From: Panaeolus papilionaceus
Taxonomy: Eukaryota > Basidiomycota > Agaricomycetes > Agaricales
DNA length: 64,000 nt
Assembly: GCA_015501605.1 (NCBI GenBank)
Contig: JADNRZ010000002.1
Coordinates: forward strand, 496,001 to 560,000
Reading direction: 5' to 3'
In this document: piece after piece, positions 1-11,710 of the stretch
How positions within the stretch are numbered: position 1 is the first letter of the stretch
How the letters are laid out: each line of letters starts with the position of its first letter
Made by a program: the position numbers and the translations under genes
Notes under the pieces: generated by a model
Told to the model about the DNA's origin: nothing
Database searches by the model: none
What the model saw: only the letters and a program-made list of their open reading frames with translations

Positions 1-1048
1 TGGGGTCAGGTAAGTCGGGGTGAGTTGAATTGAAAAGGCGGAACTGGTCTGCCCTTGGTTTGACATCAAGCATCGCATCCAATCGTCCAATGACTCTATT
101 AACACGCTGCCATGACCTCTCCACCTGATCTGTGTTGATTGTATAGAGGATAGCGGGTTTATGATAGATATCTATTGCGATGTCAGATGAAAGAAGACTT
201 AAAAAATCGTCACTTGTTCACCAGTTCCTGTCATCGGAATCATTTTGTTTGACAACAAGCTTGAAGATGAGGCAGGAAGGGGTAAAGTCGATTTGGGGAT
301 GAACTAAATATTCGAAGGGGGCTGAAAGTGAAATTCACATCGAACAAGTGCTGCGGTGGAATCCGACCCGGAACTCGTTGTGCCCTTCCATCACGACACA
401 AGGACTTGCAGTTGCACAACTCGCGCAGCGAGGCTCGGCATGGAGCCAGATGACTGAAATGTCCGCGACATGCACAGCCGGTATCGATTGCTAGACAGAC
501 CGAGACTCTACATGTTTTGTGTTCATCCGAGCTCATCGTGTAATCTATCCACCAGAACCTGAAGAAGACCTGATTTAAAGATTACGATATGACCCCGAGT
601 GACTAGTCTTACTTCAGCGTCATCACACACCATCTAAATTTGCAGGCATTAATGAAACTCCTGCTTCACCAGTCGCTCGAAACTATCTACCGGTGAGTAC
701 TCACCACCTTTTCGTTATCTTGCATTGGCAATCTGTATCTCCGGACGCGAACATGGCCACTCACTAAATTTGTGATGACAAGGTGATGTTATTATCATGG
801 AAGACGCGCTCAGGGTAACAATTCTGAACCCAGGGACGTGGATTTTCACCAGCAAGGTTGCCGTATTTGACTCTTGCTGACATGTAGCTATAAATAGAGA
901 CGCGAATGTCTAAAAACCAAATTTATGAACTACATAGGGGAAAGGGACATAAATGTACTGCGGGGAGAAAAAATGGCCTCAAGCGCGAAATGACAAGAAC
1001 CGAACGAAATCGAACGTAATACATAGCTTAACATTAAAGAAACAGTAA

Positions 1049-2549
1049 TTATAGCTGGATCGTTCCTTCTGAACCTAAGTCACGGCCTCTGGCCGCTGCA
1101 GCTGCATTAGTCGGAGTAGTAGGGGATCCAGGAGTTTGGGGTATATTGGCAGCGGTGGGTGTATTTTGAGAGGATGGAGGGCTGGAGGATTGGGGAGGCT
1201 TTACATCGACGAGTTCTTCTCCTTCATCCTCATCCTCAAGGGTAAACTCGTTTCCAGACTGAGGTTGTTGCAAGTGCTGCGTAGGGGTTTGTGGTTGCGG
1301 ATGCGCCAGGGGGGGAGAGGAGTGTTGGTTTGACGCAGAAAATGATAGCGACTGTGAGTGATGAGAGACAGGGTTAATTTCTGCCCGTTGGAAAGGGTTG
1401 ACAGTGCTGGGTATTCTTTGCGGGCGAACAAAGCCTTCGTTTCGACTTCCCCCTTCCACATCCTGTGGACCGAGATTTCCGACCTGAGCTTGGTGACTGA
1501 CGGGGTTTGGGGTTCGAATACCTGCCGAAGGTAATCCGTCATAATTTCCTCGCCCATGTCCAGCATTTGTGCCAATGTTAAATTGAGCTGCAACGTCTCG
1601 AATCCAGTCCCATGCCTCGCTGCCATGATATTTCATACTCTCAATGGAAAACTGAGGAATCTGATCGAACCCTCGAAGTTGGAGGACATAACGATTGTAG
1701 AGTGTTCCGAGAACGGTATATGTCATTAATAAGACGAGGAAACTGCGTAATTCAGTTATAAACCTTGAATGGACAAAGAATAAAAAAAGCTTACACCGCC
1801 GCCAAAATAGCAATGAAACCCCAGAATCCTCCACCATGAGAGGCTGGACAGGCATGCTGTAGAACGTCACTAAATTTGAAAGCTGTTTCAGACACTCGAA
1901 ATGACGCACAGGTGTTGTCCATTCAATCACATATGCGCAGCCAGCTTCATCTTCACCAGGTGGTAGCTGAGCAAGCAGACGAGGTCTTCCAGGCCCAAAC
2001 ATCGAGGCGTCGCAATTGAATTCAATCACAGATGACGCTCTAATATCAGTGGCTTTATTGTCGGCGTTGCACCGAGAGCCTTCTGCCAGTAAAAAGCGTG
2101 GCCTCCCATCTACAACAGTGAGCGACGAGTTCACCTTTCTGTTGGGTTCTCAGATTACATATCCACGTCGAAAATTGGAATTTAAAAACGCACCCAATGA
2201 CAAAGTCTCCGTGAGCTCGGCGAATAAATCCACCAACATCATCTTGCTTAATGTCGTCTTTCAAACCCCATAGCTCTGATTTCACGTTCTGGCAAACGTT
2301 TATAGATAGCGTTTTGCCTGTTGGAAGTTTAATCTCATAGTCTATACTGTTAAAGAATGCACAATTAGTAAATAAAGCGCATATCAGTACGAAACCAATT
2401 TACTCCGATTTTAGTGGATTGAGGTCGTAAAACTTCCCATTGTCGACGACCGTACACGACTTTTCTTCTGCATAGGCTGAGAGTGCACAAGATAGCAGAA
2501 GAAATAAGGAAGTAAACGATAATTTCCGAGAAATATGCCAGTCGAACAT
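1049..2549 (-). CDS. MRL1-like sorting receptor with mannose-6-phosphate-receptor-homology (MRH) domain
   Basis: Five exons (2549-2404, 2346-2194, 2138-1910, 1856-1795, 1742-1049) join in frame to 427 aa. A signal peptide (about residues 1-25) is followed by a luminal MRH-type domain with paired cysteines and the segment NGKFYDLNPLKS; then comes one membrane span (about 190-220), the juxtamembrane motif LYNRYVLQLRGFDQIPQ, and a long cytosolic tail rich in Pro, Gln and Ser. Known: fungal Mrl1/Atg27-type receptors carry cargo between Golgi, endosome and vacuole. The start at 2549 was chosen because the longer upstream frame (from 2580) reads out of frame with the signal peptide and the MRH start. 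Divergent to the complex I gene. Alternative name in other annotations would be Atg27-domain protein; the membrane topology is clear, the cargo is not. Confidence 0.85.
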
Positions 2550-2686
2550 GGATTGAGTCTGAGTTGCTGCTGCTCGTCATCTGTCACGCTACCTCATTGG
2601 TCACACCAAATGTAAGCCGTCACGCAAGTCCCGCCCAATTCCGTTGGTCCAAGAATGAGCTCAACATATTCTGTTCCACGACCACC
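2550..2686. promoter_or_regulatory. Divergent promoter between MRL1-like gene and complex I 49-kDa gene
   Basis: Only 137 bp separate the two start codons, so both genes must share this interval for promoter and 5' leaders. It contains an inverted CCAAT pentamer (ATTGG near 2596) and no obvious TATA box. Shared control of the two genes is inferred from spacing only. Confidence 0.5.
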
Positions 2687-4699
2687 ATGGCCTCCGCTGC
2701 TTTGTTGCGCTCGTTAGCGCGGACAACAAGACCTACAGCGTCTCGTCTTGTTGCGCGTAGCTTGTCTTCAACTACTCCTGCTCGTGACGAACCAACCTTG
2801 GCGGATGCAAGAAAAACCGGGTTTGACTACCATACAGTGGAAGACTACCATGGCATGACGGCGCACGAGATTCTGACAGGACCAAAGGAAGACCCTAAAA
2901 TGAGGCATTTTACAGGTATTTTTCGATTATTTTCTTGAGATGTGTCATGTTACTGAGTGTGATTTGTAGTCAACTTTGGGTAGGCCGTATCTCCATGATT
3001 CGTGGGGGACTCTTTTAATATTTTTTAAGACCTCAACATCCCGCTGCCCATGGTGTGCTTCGCATGATTCTGGAACTCAATGGCGAAGAAATTCTACGGG
3101 CTGATCCAGTGAGTCTACCAAAGGCGACTTTCTGGACGAATTGTTGACGGAAGGTTTCAGCACATTGGTCTCCTCCATCGTGGCACAGAAAAACTGATTG
3201 AATATAAAAATTACATTCAAGCTTTGCCCTACTTCGATCGTCTCGACTATGTCTCCATGAGTCAGTTTCATTGAACCTCCAACGCAGTCCGAGTTTTTCT
3301 CACCGTGTCTAAACAGTGACCAACGAGCTTTGCTACTCGCTAGCTGTCGAAAAGTTGTTAAACATCCAGGTTCCGGAGCGTGCACAATGGATTCGCACCA
3401 TGTTTGGTGAAATCACCCGTATCCTGAATCGTAAGCGTGCTGTTTTCCCTGCTGTGCTGAGACTAAAGACTCGAATTTTCTTCCAGACCTGATGGCCGTC
3501 CTCACCCACGTCATGGATGTTGGTGGTCTTACGCCCTTCCTGTGGGGTTTCGAGGAGCGCGAGAAGCTTATGGAATTCTATGAGCGTGTTTCTGGTGCTC
3601 GTCTTCATGCTGCCTATGTCCGACCTGGTGGTGTTGCATTTGACCTCCCACACGGCCTCCTTGAAGATATTTTCAAGTGGGCAACACAGTTCAGTAGCAG
3701 ACTAGACGAAATCGAAGAAGTTGTTACGGGCAATCGTATCTGGAAAGAGCGAACGGTTGGTATTGGACCTGTCACAGCAAAGCAAGCGCTCGACTACAGC
3801 TTCAGCGGTGTCATGCTTAGAGGTAGCGGCATTCCTTGGGATATTCGCAAGGTTGCTCCCTATGACAAATATGCTGAGGTGAGTGTTGATCTAGCAACCT
3901 TTGACATTTAAAACTCAACATCATCATTTAAGGTTGAGTTCGACATCCCCGTCGGAAAAAATGGAGACTGCTTCGACCGATACCTCTGCCGTGTTCAAGA
4001 AATGAGAGAATCGCTAAGAATCATCGACCAATGCTTGAACAAGATGCCAACTGGTGCCATCAAGGTGGATGACCACAAACTCGTCCCTCCTCCCCGTGCC
4101 ATGATGAAGGAGAGTATGGAGTCACTCATTCACCACTTCAAGGTTCGTTGTCCTTCCTACTGGCGAACCTCGAACTAAGTGTTTTCTAGATTTTCAGTGA
4201 AGGGTATTCGGTCCCACCTGGAGAGACTTACAGTGCAATTGAGGCACCTAAGGGAGAGATGGCTGTTTATCTTGTGTCGTGCGTAACTCGACTTCATTGA
4301 AAAACACTAAAGCTGAATACTCTTTTTTCTTAGTGACGGCACCAACAGGCCATATAGATGTAGTATCCGCGCTCCTGGATTCGCCCATCTTGCAGGATCT
4401 GACTTTATGATGAGACGTGCGTATTCCCTATTTATATTTTTACACTCGACTTACAACCTTCTCTTTACAGATGTTAGTGCTCCGTAATTTGAATGTTCGT
4501 TTTTACTCACACTATTCATAGCACATGCTTGCAGATGCTGTCGCGATTATTGGTACCATGGTAAGTACATGTTTCGCCTCGTACACGCAACCGTCAAACT
4601 AATCGCCAAATTGCAGGACTTGGTGTTTGGGTATGTTCGTCATATCTATTAATTTGCACATCTGACACATTTTATGTTTCTAGTGAGGTTGATAGGTAA
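2687..4699 (+). CDS. nuo-49: NADH:ubiquinone oxidoreductase 49-kDa subunit (NDUFS2/NUO-49), mitochondrial complex I
   Basis: Thirteen exons: 2687-2915, 2970-2979, 3030-3108, 3161-3260, 3317-3430, 3487-3878, 3933-4142, 4190-4278, 4334-4416, 4471-4472, 4522-4560, 4617-4630, 4684-4699; 458 aa, the usual family length. The N-terminus is a Ser/Arg-rich mitochondrial presequence; then [25 protein letters not shown], the quinone-pocket helices, [15 protein letters not shown] and the C-terminal DLVFGEVDR are all family hallmarks. The subunit forms the quinone-binding cavity with the 20-kDa subunit in the matrix arm. Odd feature: the segment [14 protein letters not shown] is restored only if a 2-nt exon (4471-4472) is included; without it the frame is lost. 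Exons of 10, 14 and 16 nt are also needed. ATG at 2687 sits in an ACCATGG context. Confidence 0.97.
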
Positions 4700-7600
4700 A
4701 CTGTTTAGATTTAGAAACACTTCAATCCAGAACAAGTATTCAAACCTGCTACTTCATATGGCCCTGGAAGTCGGATGTGTCACTCTATCAAAGATATGAC
4801 AGATCACTAGCTTGTTCTGTGCAACTTGCGTAGTGTTGATTCTCTCGTAAAGATCGTTTCGTTCGGCCTCGATGACAAATGGTTTTCAGTTGGGACAGGT
4901 TGTCCTTAATCTATCATTGATGTGATATCATCTTTCTCCTTTCTTCCATATCCTGCTCTTCAGGAGTTGGTCTATATTTATTCAACTTCGGTCTTTGCCT
5001 CAACATGGACATTCAACCATATTCCAATTCTTTTTTTTCTCGTTTAATCGTCTAATCGCAAACAGGCGTCGTTGTCCGAGGACATCAGTGGTACACACAT
5101 AGGTGCAGGTGGCTGCGCACAACCCGCGGACACCATGCTGCCTTTTAGCAAGACAGCCTTGACCCCTCTTTGTCCACCTCCTATCGTTTGTTGGGGACGA
5201 TACGGATGCCCCTCAAGCGGTAACAGATGGGTTTAAATTTTATGACAATCGCATTGACCGCCTAATGGCCACGTTCAGGCTGTACGTTATGTCTAAAATT
5301 GCGACTTTTTTCATTGAGCCACATTATGCACGAGCTGATGATCCTGTTGCTTCTTATGATGTGCAAGGAATAAAATCTGGGAGTTGGGTATGTTCAATCG
5401 TGATGTAATACCAGCTTTCGGCATTTTACCGGACACCATTTAACAGATGTCCGAAGATACTACTCTCCGTCCTTCTCACGGCGGTCTTTTGAACACTTTT
5501 GCCCAACGGAGTGTTCTGACTGAACTTTGTTGTGCCTCGAAAGAGTACTTGGTACCCACGTCTAGAGTTATTCTGGGACTCTTACCCCTCACATTGTGGA
5601 GGTTTGACGTGTCGCGAACAATATTGATGTTGAAGCATTTACAGATCTCATATCAGTCTCATTTCGACATATCATCATATGATATCGGCGACGTTGGTTT
5701 GAAGAAGTTGTTCTTTACAAACAAACCGAATTGAACTAGGAAGCCAGGTCCAAGTCGCCCATCTGACTGCTATCGCAAGTTGATTTAATTCAAAGCTTCC
5801 TTAAATATCCAACACTGAAACAATGCCACCAGCTTAGATGCAAATCATCCAACCTCGTCATCTAGGTTTTGGACATGCGCTCTCAACATGCATACAAGAT
5901 CTGACAGACGTTACCGTCAAAACCCCTTCTGATCCAACGATTCTCTTGTGCTCTACGTGGCAAGGTTGTTACCGCATCTCTGGCGGAGTACCTGGCAAGT
6001 ACTTGGAAGCCTAGCATATGTTGTGTCTTTGTTCATTCTGATGCCGTGGCATTTTTAGATGTTGGTTTCACCCTTTTGACCAAGCACATGCTCCGTATAC
6101 CAAAGTGTTGAACTCAAAATACTTGTTAGAAACGGATTAATAACTGCTGGTCTTTAGGCGCTCATACCATTCCCACTAATATTTGATATTATTTAAGCGC
6201 AAAGTTTGACTGCTGACACGTCATATACCATCGGTGTCACCTGCAAGTCCATGGTATCTTTTAATCTTACAGGTTTTTTTTACAAGTATTGACCTTTACC
6301 GCAGGTTGAATGATCAATGTGGCCGGTTTTGCCAACCGGAACCATAAAATGAAAGCTTATGCAGAATCCAATGCATCTGGAGGTTGACCTTGTTGGGCGT
6401 ACTGTAGCTTCTACCGTGAGGTGATCCGTGAAGGTTTATTCAACTTGCCATCTCATCTTTCCCCATAATGCGGTACATGGGTTGAGGTTGAACGCAACAG
6501 CTGACGGTCCACCTCTCATATCCCACCAAGAAGGTCTACGCGTCTGTGGCCCACAGGGTCAAACCATTTCGATCCTTCAGGCCGGATTTCGCGCCTACTT
6601 CCGACCAGGCTCCCAGGAATACTCTGGTTTATCATTGCTCGCTTTTATTTGTGTCCAGGTCCAGTCTTCATAAATAGGCCTTCCAACCTGAGCCTGTCTG
6701 ACAGTGGCAAGATAGTTCAGCAATTCAAATTGTCGGTGATAAATCTCCCTGATCAGCGATTGGGTAGTAGAAGGGAGCGTTGATCTACCTGTCTTTGTGG
6801 TTTAAAGGTGGGCGCATGATACCACTGTCACCTCTCCCCATTGGTGCACCCGCTTTTGTCCTGGATGGGGTGTGGTGGTATTAACGAGGTTTCTCTCACT
6901 CTTTTCCAGAATACCAAGGAACTGGTTGAGTCCAACTCAGCCAAAGGCTCAGGGTTGTTTGACAATGACTATAATCTGGGCAATATATTGCGTCTCTCTT
7001 GTCAGCGACATTATTGTTCTCATGACACTTTATTGAATACCTAAATTCATAGCAGGTACAACACGCCTTTGCAGGGCTCCTTCTAAGCTTTAGGTTTGTG
7101 ATTAGTGACTAACAGTTGGCTGTCACTGGCTAGAAATACATTGCCAAACTTGCTTTCTCAACGTGGTCGGTATTGAGCAGGGGTCACCGGCACGATTATT
7201 TTGACCACGACCGGAATTGTGCTCAGCAAGCTAATCACCTGGATTTTTGGTTTAGGAATTGATTCCGCTATACATTGGTGTTGGTTATAACCTGACATGA
7301 CACTCGTCACTGGCATGCTGGGGTTTCGTAGGTGTATTGACTGGCAAATTCCGATGGGCAATATATTGCACGATTCTATCTGACATCTTTGTTGCTGCCA
7401 TGTTTTTAAACCTAATTATACCGATCCTTCGTCGAGTTTCATGAATAGGGAAGTCAAATGCGCCATCTCGCACTGTGCCTAGGCATGCTTCTGAACCATG
7501 CTAATGGAACGCTCTCTCGCCTGTTTTTTTCTCCGAGCTGAGTTTCTAAAGCTAACTACCCCAGTGACGCCCTTAGACAAGGGAAGACAGGCCTGAGAGT

Positions 7601-7776
7601 TGACCGCAGATAAAAACAGTGTTGGGATAAAAGAACAAGCATATGATGCTCCAAATGGAGACTGATTTATCTGATCCGAATGTCGTGAGGTCTCAGGTGG
7701 GTCAGAGTCTAAGTGTTTCTTTTCCTCACCACCACCGTCATTTCCCCAACGAGCTTCAGCCTTTTAAACGCCGATA
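4700..7776. other. 3.1-kb stretch with fragments only; one unidentified intron-spanning frame
   Basis: No complete gene was recognised. Between 5163 and 5734 (+) a frame stays open for 225 nt, meets a GTATGT donor at 5388 and an AACAG acceptor at 5446 (59-nt intron), and continues in phase for 288 nt. A further coding-like piece lies at about 4834-4898 and may join, by a 65-nt GT-AG intron, to the piece beginning with VGLYLF near 4964. From 5800 to 7776 all three frames of both strands are interrupted often; short open pieces such as the one ending at 6673 have no recognisable homology. The last 100 bp or so are presumably the NIF3 promoter. Confidence 0.5.
5163..5734 (+). pseudogene. Unidentified spliced reading frame, probably a remnant or a very divergent gene
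   Basis: Two exons (about 5163-5387 and 5447-5734) join in phase 0 across a 59-nt GT-AG intron to give about 171 residues ending in a stop after KKLFFTNKPN. The first exon carries the aromatic-rich stretch FKFYDNRIDRLMATFRLYV and the second SEDTTLRPSHGGLLNTFAQR. I do not recognise the family. No upstream start codon joins cleanly: an in-frame TGA lies just before 5163, and an alternative frame with its own possible intron overlaps there. It could be the decayed 3' half of a gene that began near 4740, or an intact lineage-specific gene whose 5' exons I mis-assigned. It follows the complex I gene in the same direction. Confidence 0.3.
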
Positions 7777-9035
7777 ATGGCCAATACTCTTCTCAAGTCA
7801 GTATGTAAGGCCATGGAAAAGATAGCCCCTTTACGGCTGGCCGAAAAATGGGATAATGTCAGACATGCGCATTGGTTTATTGCCTTTTGTGTTTCAAGCC
7901 ATTAAACACGACCTTTCTACATAGGTTGGACTGCTGCTAGGTGGGTAATCTGCGTGAGGAGTTCATGAGTCAATCTGGAAGACCCGGTTCACAGAAAGCC
8001 CTGTGCCAAAACAAAGTCGCAAGGTCTTCCTCACCATCGAGTAAGTTTGGCTATGAACGCCTCATGTACTAGTTTACAACTTTTGCAGCCTCACTACCGC
8101 CGTATTGGACGAATCTCTCAAGAGGGATGCCGCTGTCATTGTTTCATATCACCCAACTATTTTCAAGGGGTTGCGGTCATTTACTCTCGCTAATCCACTG
8201 GAAGCTTCATTGTTGAAATGTGCTGCGCATGGCGTCTCAGTTTACAGTCCGCATACGGCCCTAGATTCCGTGTGGGGTGGAATTAATGACTGGCTGGCGA
8301 AGGGTTTACTCGAAACTGAACAAGATGGTGAAATTCGCCCACTCGTCGGAGAGAAAAGGAACGAAATTAGCGGTCAAAGTGAAGGTGCAGAAGGAAGACT
8401 TGTTGTTTTACGAGAGCCGATAGCAATGGATGCTCTTGAAAGGAGAGTAAAGGCTCACCTGAACCTCTCGCAAAGTTAGTATTTTGCTTCTTTTTTTTCT
8501 TTTTTTTTTTTTTTTCGATTCTGCTCATGGTCAATAAAATTTGCGAACGTGTCAATTTTGACATCATCTTCGATTCACAGTTCAAGTAGGATACCCAGTC
8601 GCAAGAGGATCTCAAATGTCTTCTATTCGTTCTATCGCCATATGTGCTGGGTCTGGTGGATCCATGCTGGTTGGCAAAGATGCGGATGTTTACCTTACTG
8701 GAGAGATGTCACATGTACGCGTTCTTTGCCCTTGCTTTGTTGATAAAGGTTAGCTCACCTTCATGACCACAGCACGAGGTTTTGGCTGCAGTAGCTGGCG
8801 GAAGGCACGTCATACTTTGTGAGTGTTCACCTCATATTTAGGTCATAATTACGCGCTTACAGCCGCAAAACCCATATCTCTAGGTGGCCATACGAATACT
8901 GAACGGGGATACCTTCCAATTCTCGCTGCCAAATTGCATTCCGAGCTTCAAGCTACAGAGTTCAAGGAACTAGGTATAGAAGATGTGGAGGTGTTAGTAA
9001 GCGAAAAGGATCAGCATCCTCTTCAGTTCGTGTAA
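7777..9035 (+). CDS. NIF3: NIF3-like protein (NGG1-interacting factor 3 / DUF34 family)
   Basis: Seven exons (7777-7857, 7925-7940, 7995-8040, 8089-8474, 8581-8714, 8773-8818, 8884-9035) give 286 aa. Hallmarks in order: LAEKWDNVGLLL, KVFLTIDLTTAVLDE, the metal-site segment VSYHPTIFKGLRSF, VYSPHTALDSVWGGINDWL, AGSGGSMLVGKDADVYLTGE and VILCGHTNTERGYLP, where the histidines, Asp and Glu of the binuclear metal site of this fold lie. The C-terminal VLVSEKDQHPLQFV is typical of the fungal form. Known: a very widespread dimetal-binding fold of uncertain biochemical role, once misnamed GTP cyclohydrolase type 2. Exon 2 is only 16 nt. The intron at 8475-8580 contains a long poly-T tract. ATG at 7777 is the first in frame with the conserved N-terminus. 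Confidence 0.95.
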
Positions 9036-11710
9036 CAGATATCTCAAAGCTGTACCTCAGCCGTACCTTGTCCGGAACGTCGCTGCGAATGAAAAACAAT
9101 CGCCCTAACCGCATCTTATGGAACCAACACGTTTCTTTTGGTTCTGTTTCCGACGATGACCTTATCATACGGCTGGGCGTTCACGAACAAAATCAAGCGA
9201 GTGCACTGGGTTGGATACAGAAAAACCTGCTGAGGACGCTTGAGAACGGTGATCATGATCTCCTATGATAATTGATTTGAACAGATGATCCGTTCCGCCC
9301 AGCTGTAGACATGGGTCACGGAACTTGATTTGCGAGATTTATCAGATAGCGATTCCTCATCCGTCTCCATAGACAGCGCGACATGCCGCCAAACCAGGAC
9401 GAATTGGTTTAAGAGGCCCACCAATGAAATTGCTCATCAACCGATACCAGTCTGTTCCGCTTGGGTCCATAACAAGGTAGCTGGGTTTGTTTCGTTTAAT
9501 GCGACTGAGTTCTATTGGTGGCACCGATATTATTTACAGGGGATTAGGATCCCACAGATACCTTTGTAAAAAATTGCAGTGCTTCCGTCATGGCCTCGGA
9601 ATTGGTGGGTCGATGAATGATGGTAGACTGATAACCGCGACTAGCCGCAGGCAATGTGTAGCATTTTCTCGCCCCATGCCACTGGATTGACATGTATAAG
9701 AATATGCGAGAAATTTAAACTCGTTCACGTCCGTCTGTCAAGATAAAATGTGAAGCGCCAAGGTGCAAATCCTGAAATCTGGTGCACCGTCCGACGAAGT
9801 TTTTGACGCAGTCTGTGGGGAAGGAGCCCTCATGCCGCCGACATCGTCATAACCTGCATCATGTGGTACGTTCTCACAATAGCTTGTTTTGAAACTCTCC
9901 GCATGTGGGAGCAAGGAGGCAGGCGAAGTATGAGCTGTCGCTGCTTCTTTCTCATTTACCTTGCGCACGACGTGTAATCTACAGCGTAGCGCGAAATCTG
10001 CGAAATGAGAGAAGTTTGTGGCGCAGAATTTGAACGAGCCGTCGAATCTGCCCTGGTCCATGAGGTCCATGAGAGTAGCAATGATTTGAACCAAGTTGGG
10101 ATATTCACCAGGACGTGGTCCACGTCCTTATCAGTTTGATTAGAGCCCCTTTTTCTGGCTTGCAGGAAAAGTTTTGAGAAAGAGCAGAAAACGACTTCCA
10201 AGAAAGAGATACGCTCAGAAAAAAATTGAATCTAATTTTCAACCTTCTGAAAAGCAATATCAACACTGGTTGCCTAAAAGAGTGAAAGGTGAGTCGGCCC
10301 AGAAGCCAAATGGCCCAGGCAATGAATATCTAGCCAAGGTGGTGGGCGATCATTCTTGTTAAGAAAGATAGAAGCCTCCTTGCAGAACTTCAATGTCCAC
10401 CTCATTGTAAATATCCTCGGGAAGTCACCTGAAAAGAAGCGCTTCGGGCCAACATCATTGTCCTGAAATGCCTAGATAGCGTCTCTGGGCTCGAGGAAGT
10501 CAGCCTCAGAAGTCATCAGTGGTAAATTTTATGTTAACGCTCGGGCACATCCTGCCTCATCACCGCGCAGTTCCAGAATACCAAGGGTTCTGAGTCCCCT
10601 CTTTTAATAAGGACGGATGCGCATCAATCGCGAAAGAAGGTAGGGACTATGGCGCTACAGAGGTAAGTGGCATTCAAATACACATCAAGAACCTCGAGTT
10701 ACGCAGAGCACGAGGTGGCCGACACCGAGAGAAAGGTCCCTAGTCCGAGAGTTACGGCAAACAAAGTAAGACAGAGCTTTGGCGTCCTTCAAAGTTGAGA
10801 CAAGCGGCAGAGCGATACGAGAGCAAAAAACCACTGAGTTGTTCTGTTACTGTCTGTTTGCACCAAAGTGGGCCGAAGACAAAATAAGTGAAGGGACTTT
10901 CTGCGATTTCACCAGGAATCCGAGACGTTTCAGGGGGTGTTCTAGGCAGACGAACCTCTCTCAAGTCAACGAGGACTCCGCGTGGCCCAATGAGGAGGTC
11001 TATTTCCAAAGCTGTCAGAAAAAAGAGTCCAGAATCCGAGCAAAGACACCGTTGTAAAAAGATCGCGCCTCTGAAGCATAATGAGAACCAAATTGGAGAC
11101 GACGTCGACATTGACGTCGACAATGAGGAATGTGATGACGAAATCAGAACACAGTGCCATTGCATGCCTTTGACTCAACGAAGAATGCCGCTACGACCAT
11201 GATTCTTCGAGTTTGCCGACCCCTTGGTGGCCTGGAAAATTAAAACACGGTTGCGACCTTGGAAGCAGCACATTTCCGTTGGAGATTGGATATCATAATC
11301 ATTCACAAGCAGTTTGCGGATCAAGGGGGAGCGTAATGATGGCCATGATCATAAGTAAAGACCACTAGTGATTACTGTCTTTCATGCAACTCGATGAGCA
11401 ACCCAGTTCATTCTAAGTGTCAGGGAACTTGCGAGCAGGATGATGGTAGAAGGAAGGAAGCAAGATCCATCTTCTTGGCGCCGGTCCAGAAGTGGTAGAA
11501 TCTCGATCACGTGGACTGATAGACGCGTTGTTGACAATGACATTGTCAATGGTGTGTTCATTGTTCAGCATCTTTCTTGACATCTACCACCACTAGCGCC
11601 TCCAAGAACGCATTTCTTTTAATAAAAATCTTCATATCTGATACAAAAATTGTGAGCTTATAGCAGTCTGAAATACTTGGTGACAACTAACATCTTTTCT
11701 TAGGTGAATC
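9036..11710. other. 2.7-kb intergenic stretch without a supported gene
   Basis: Open frames here are short and interrupted. On the minus strand about 9480-9340 and 10094-9970 read as coding-like pieces (for example GSFKFCATNFSHFADFALR) but neither has a start, splice chain or recognisable family. A basic plus-strand frame at 10888-11202 with an Asp/Glu-rich patch is equally isolated. The final few hundred bases contain the promoter and leader of the TPX2-domain gene. Confidence 0.5.

Noticed and set aside
1049..2134. The long minus-strand frame from 2134 as the whole MRL1-like protein
   Set aside because: Its start is GTG, it lacks a signal peptide, and it reads through two introns (1909-1857 and 1794-1743) that must be removed to restore the membrane span.
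5219..5279. An intron GTAACA...TTCAG inside the unidentified frame at 5.2 kb
   Set aside because: Using it discards a well-formed coding stretch (FKFYDNRIDRLMATFRLYV) that continues in phase across the next intron; kept only as an alternative.
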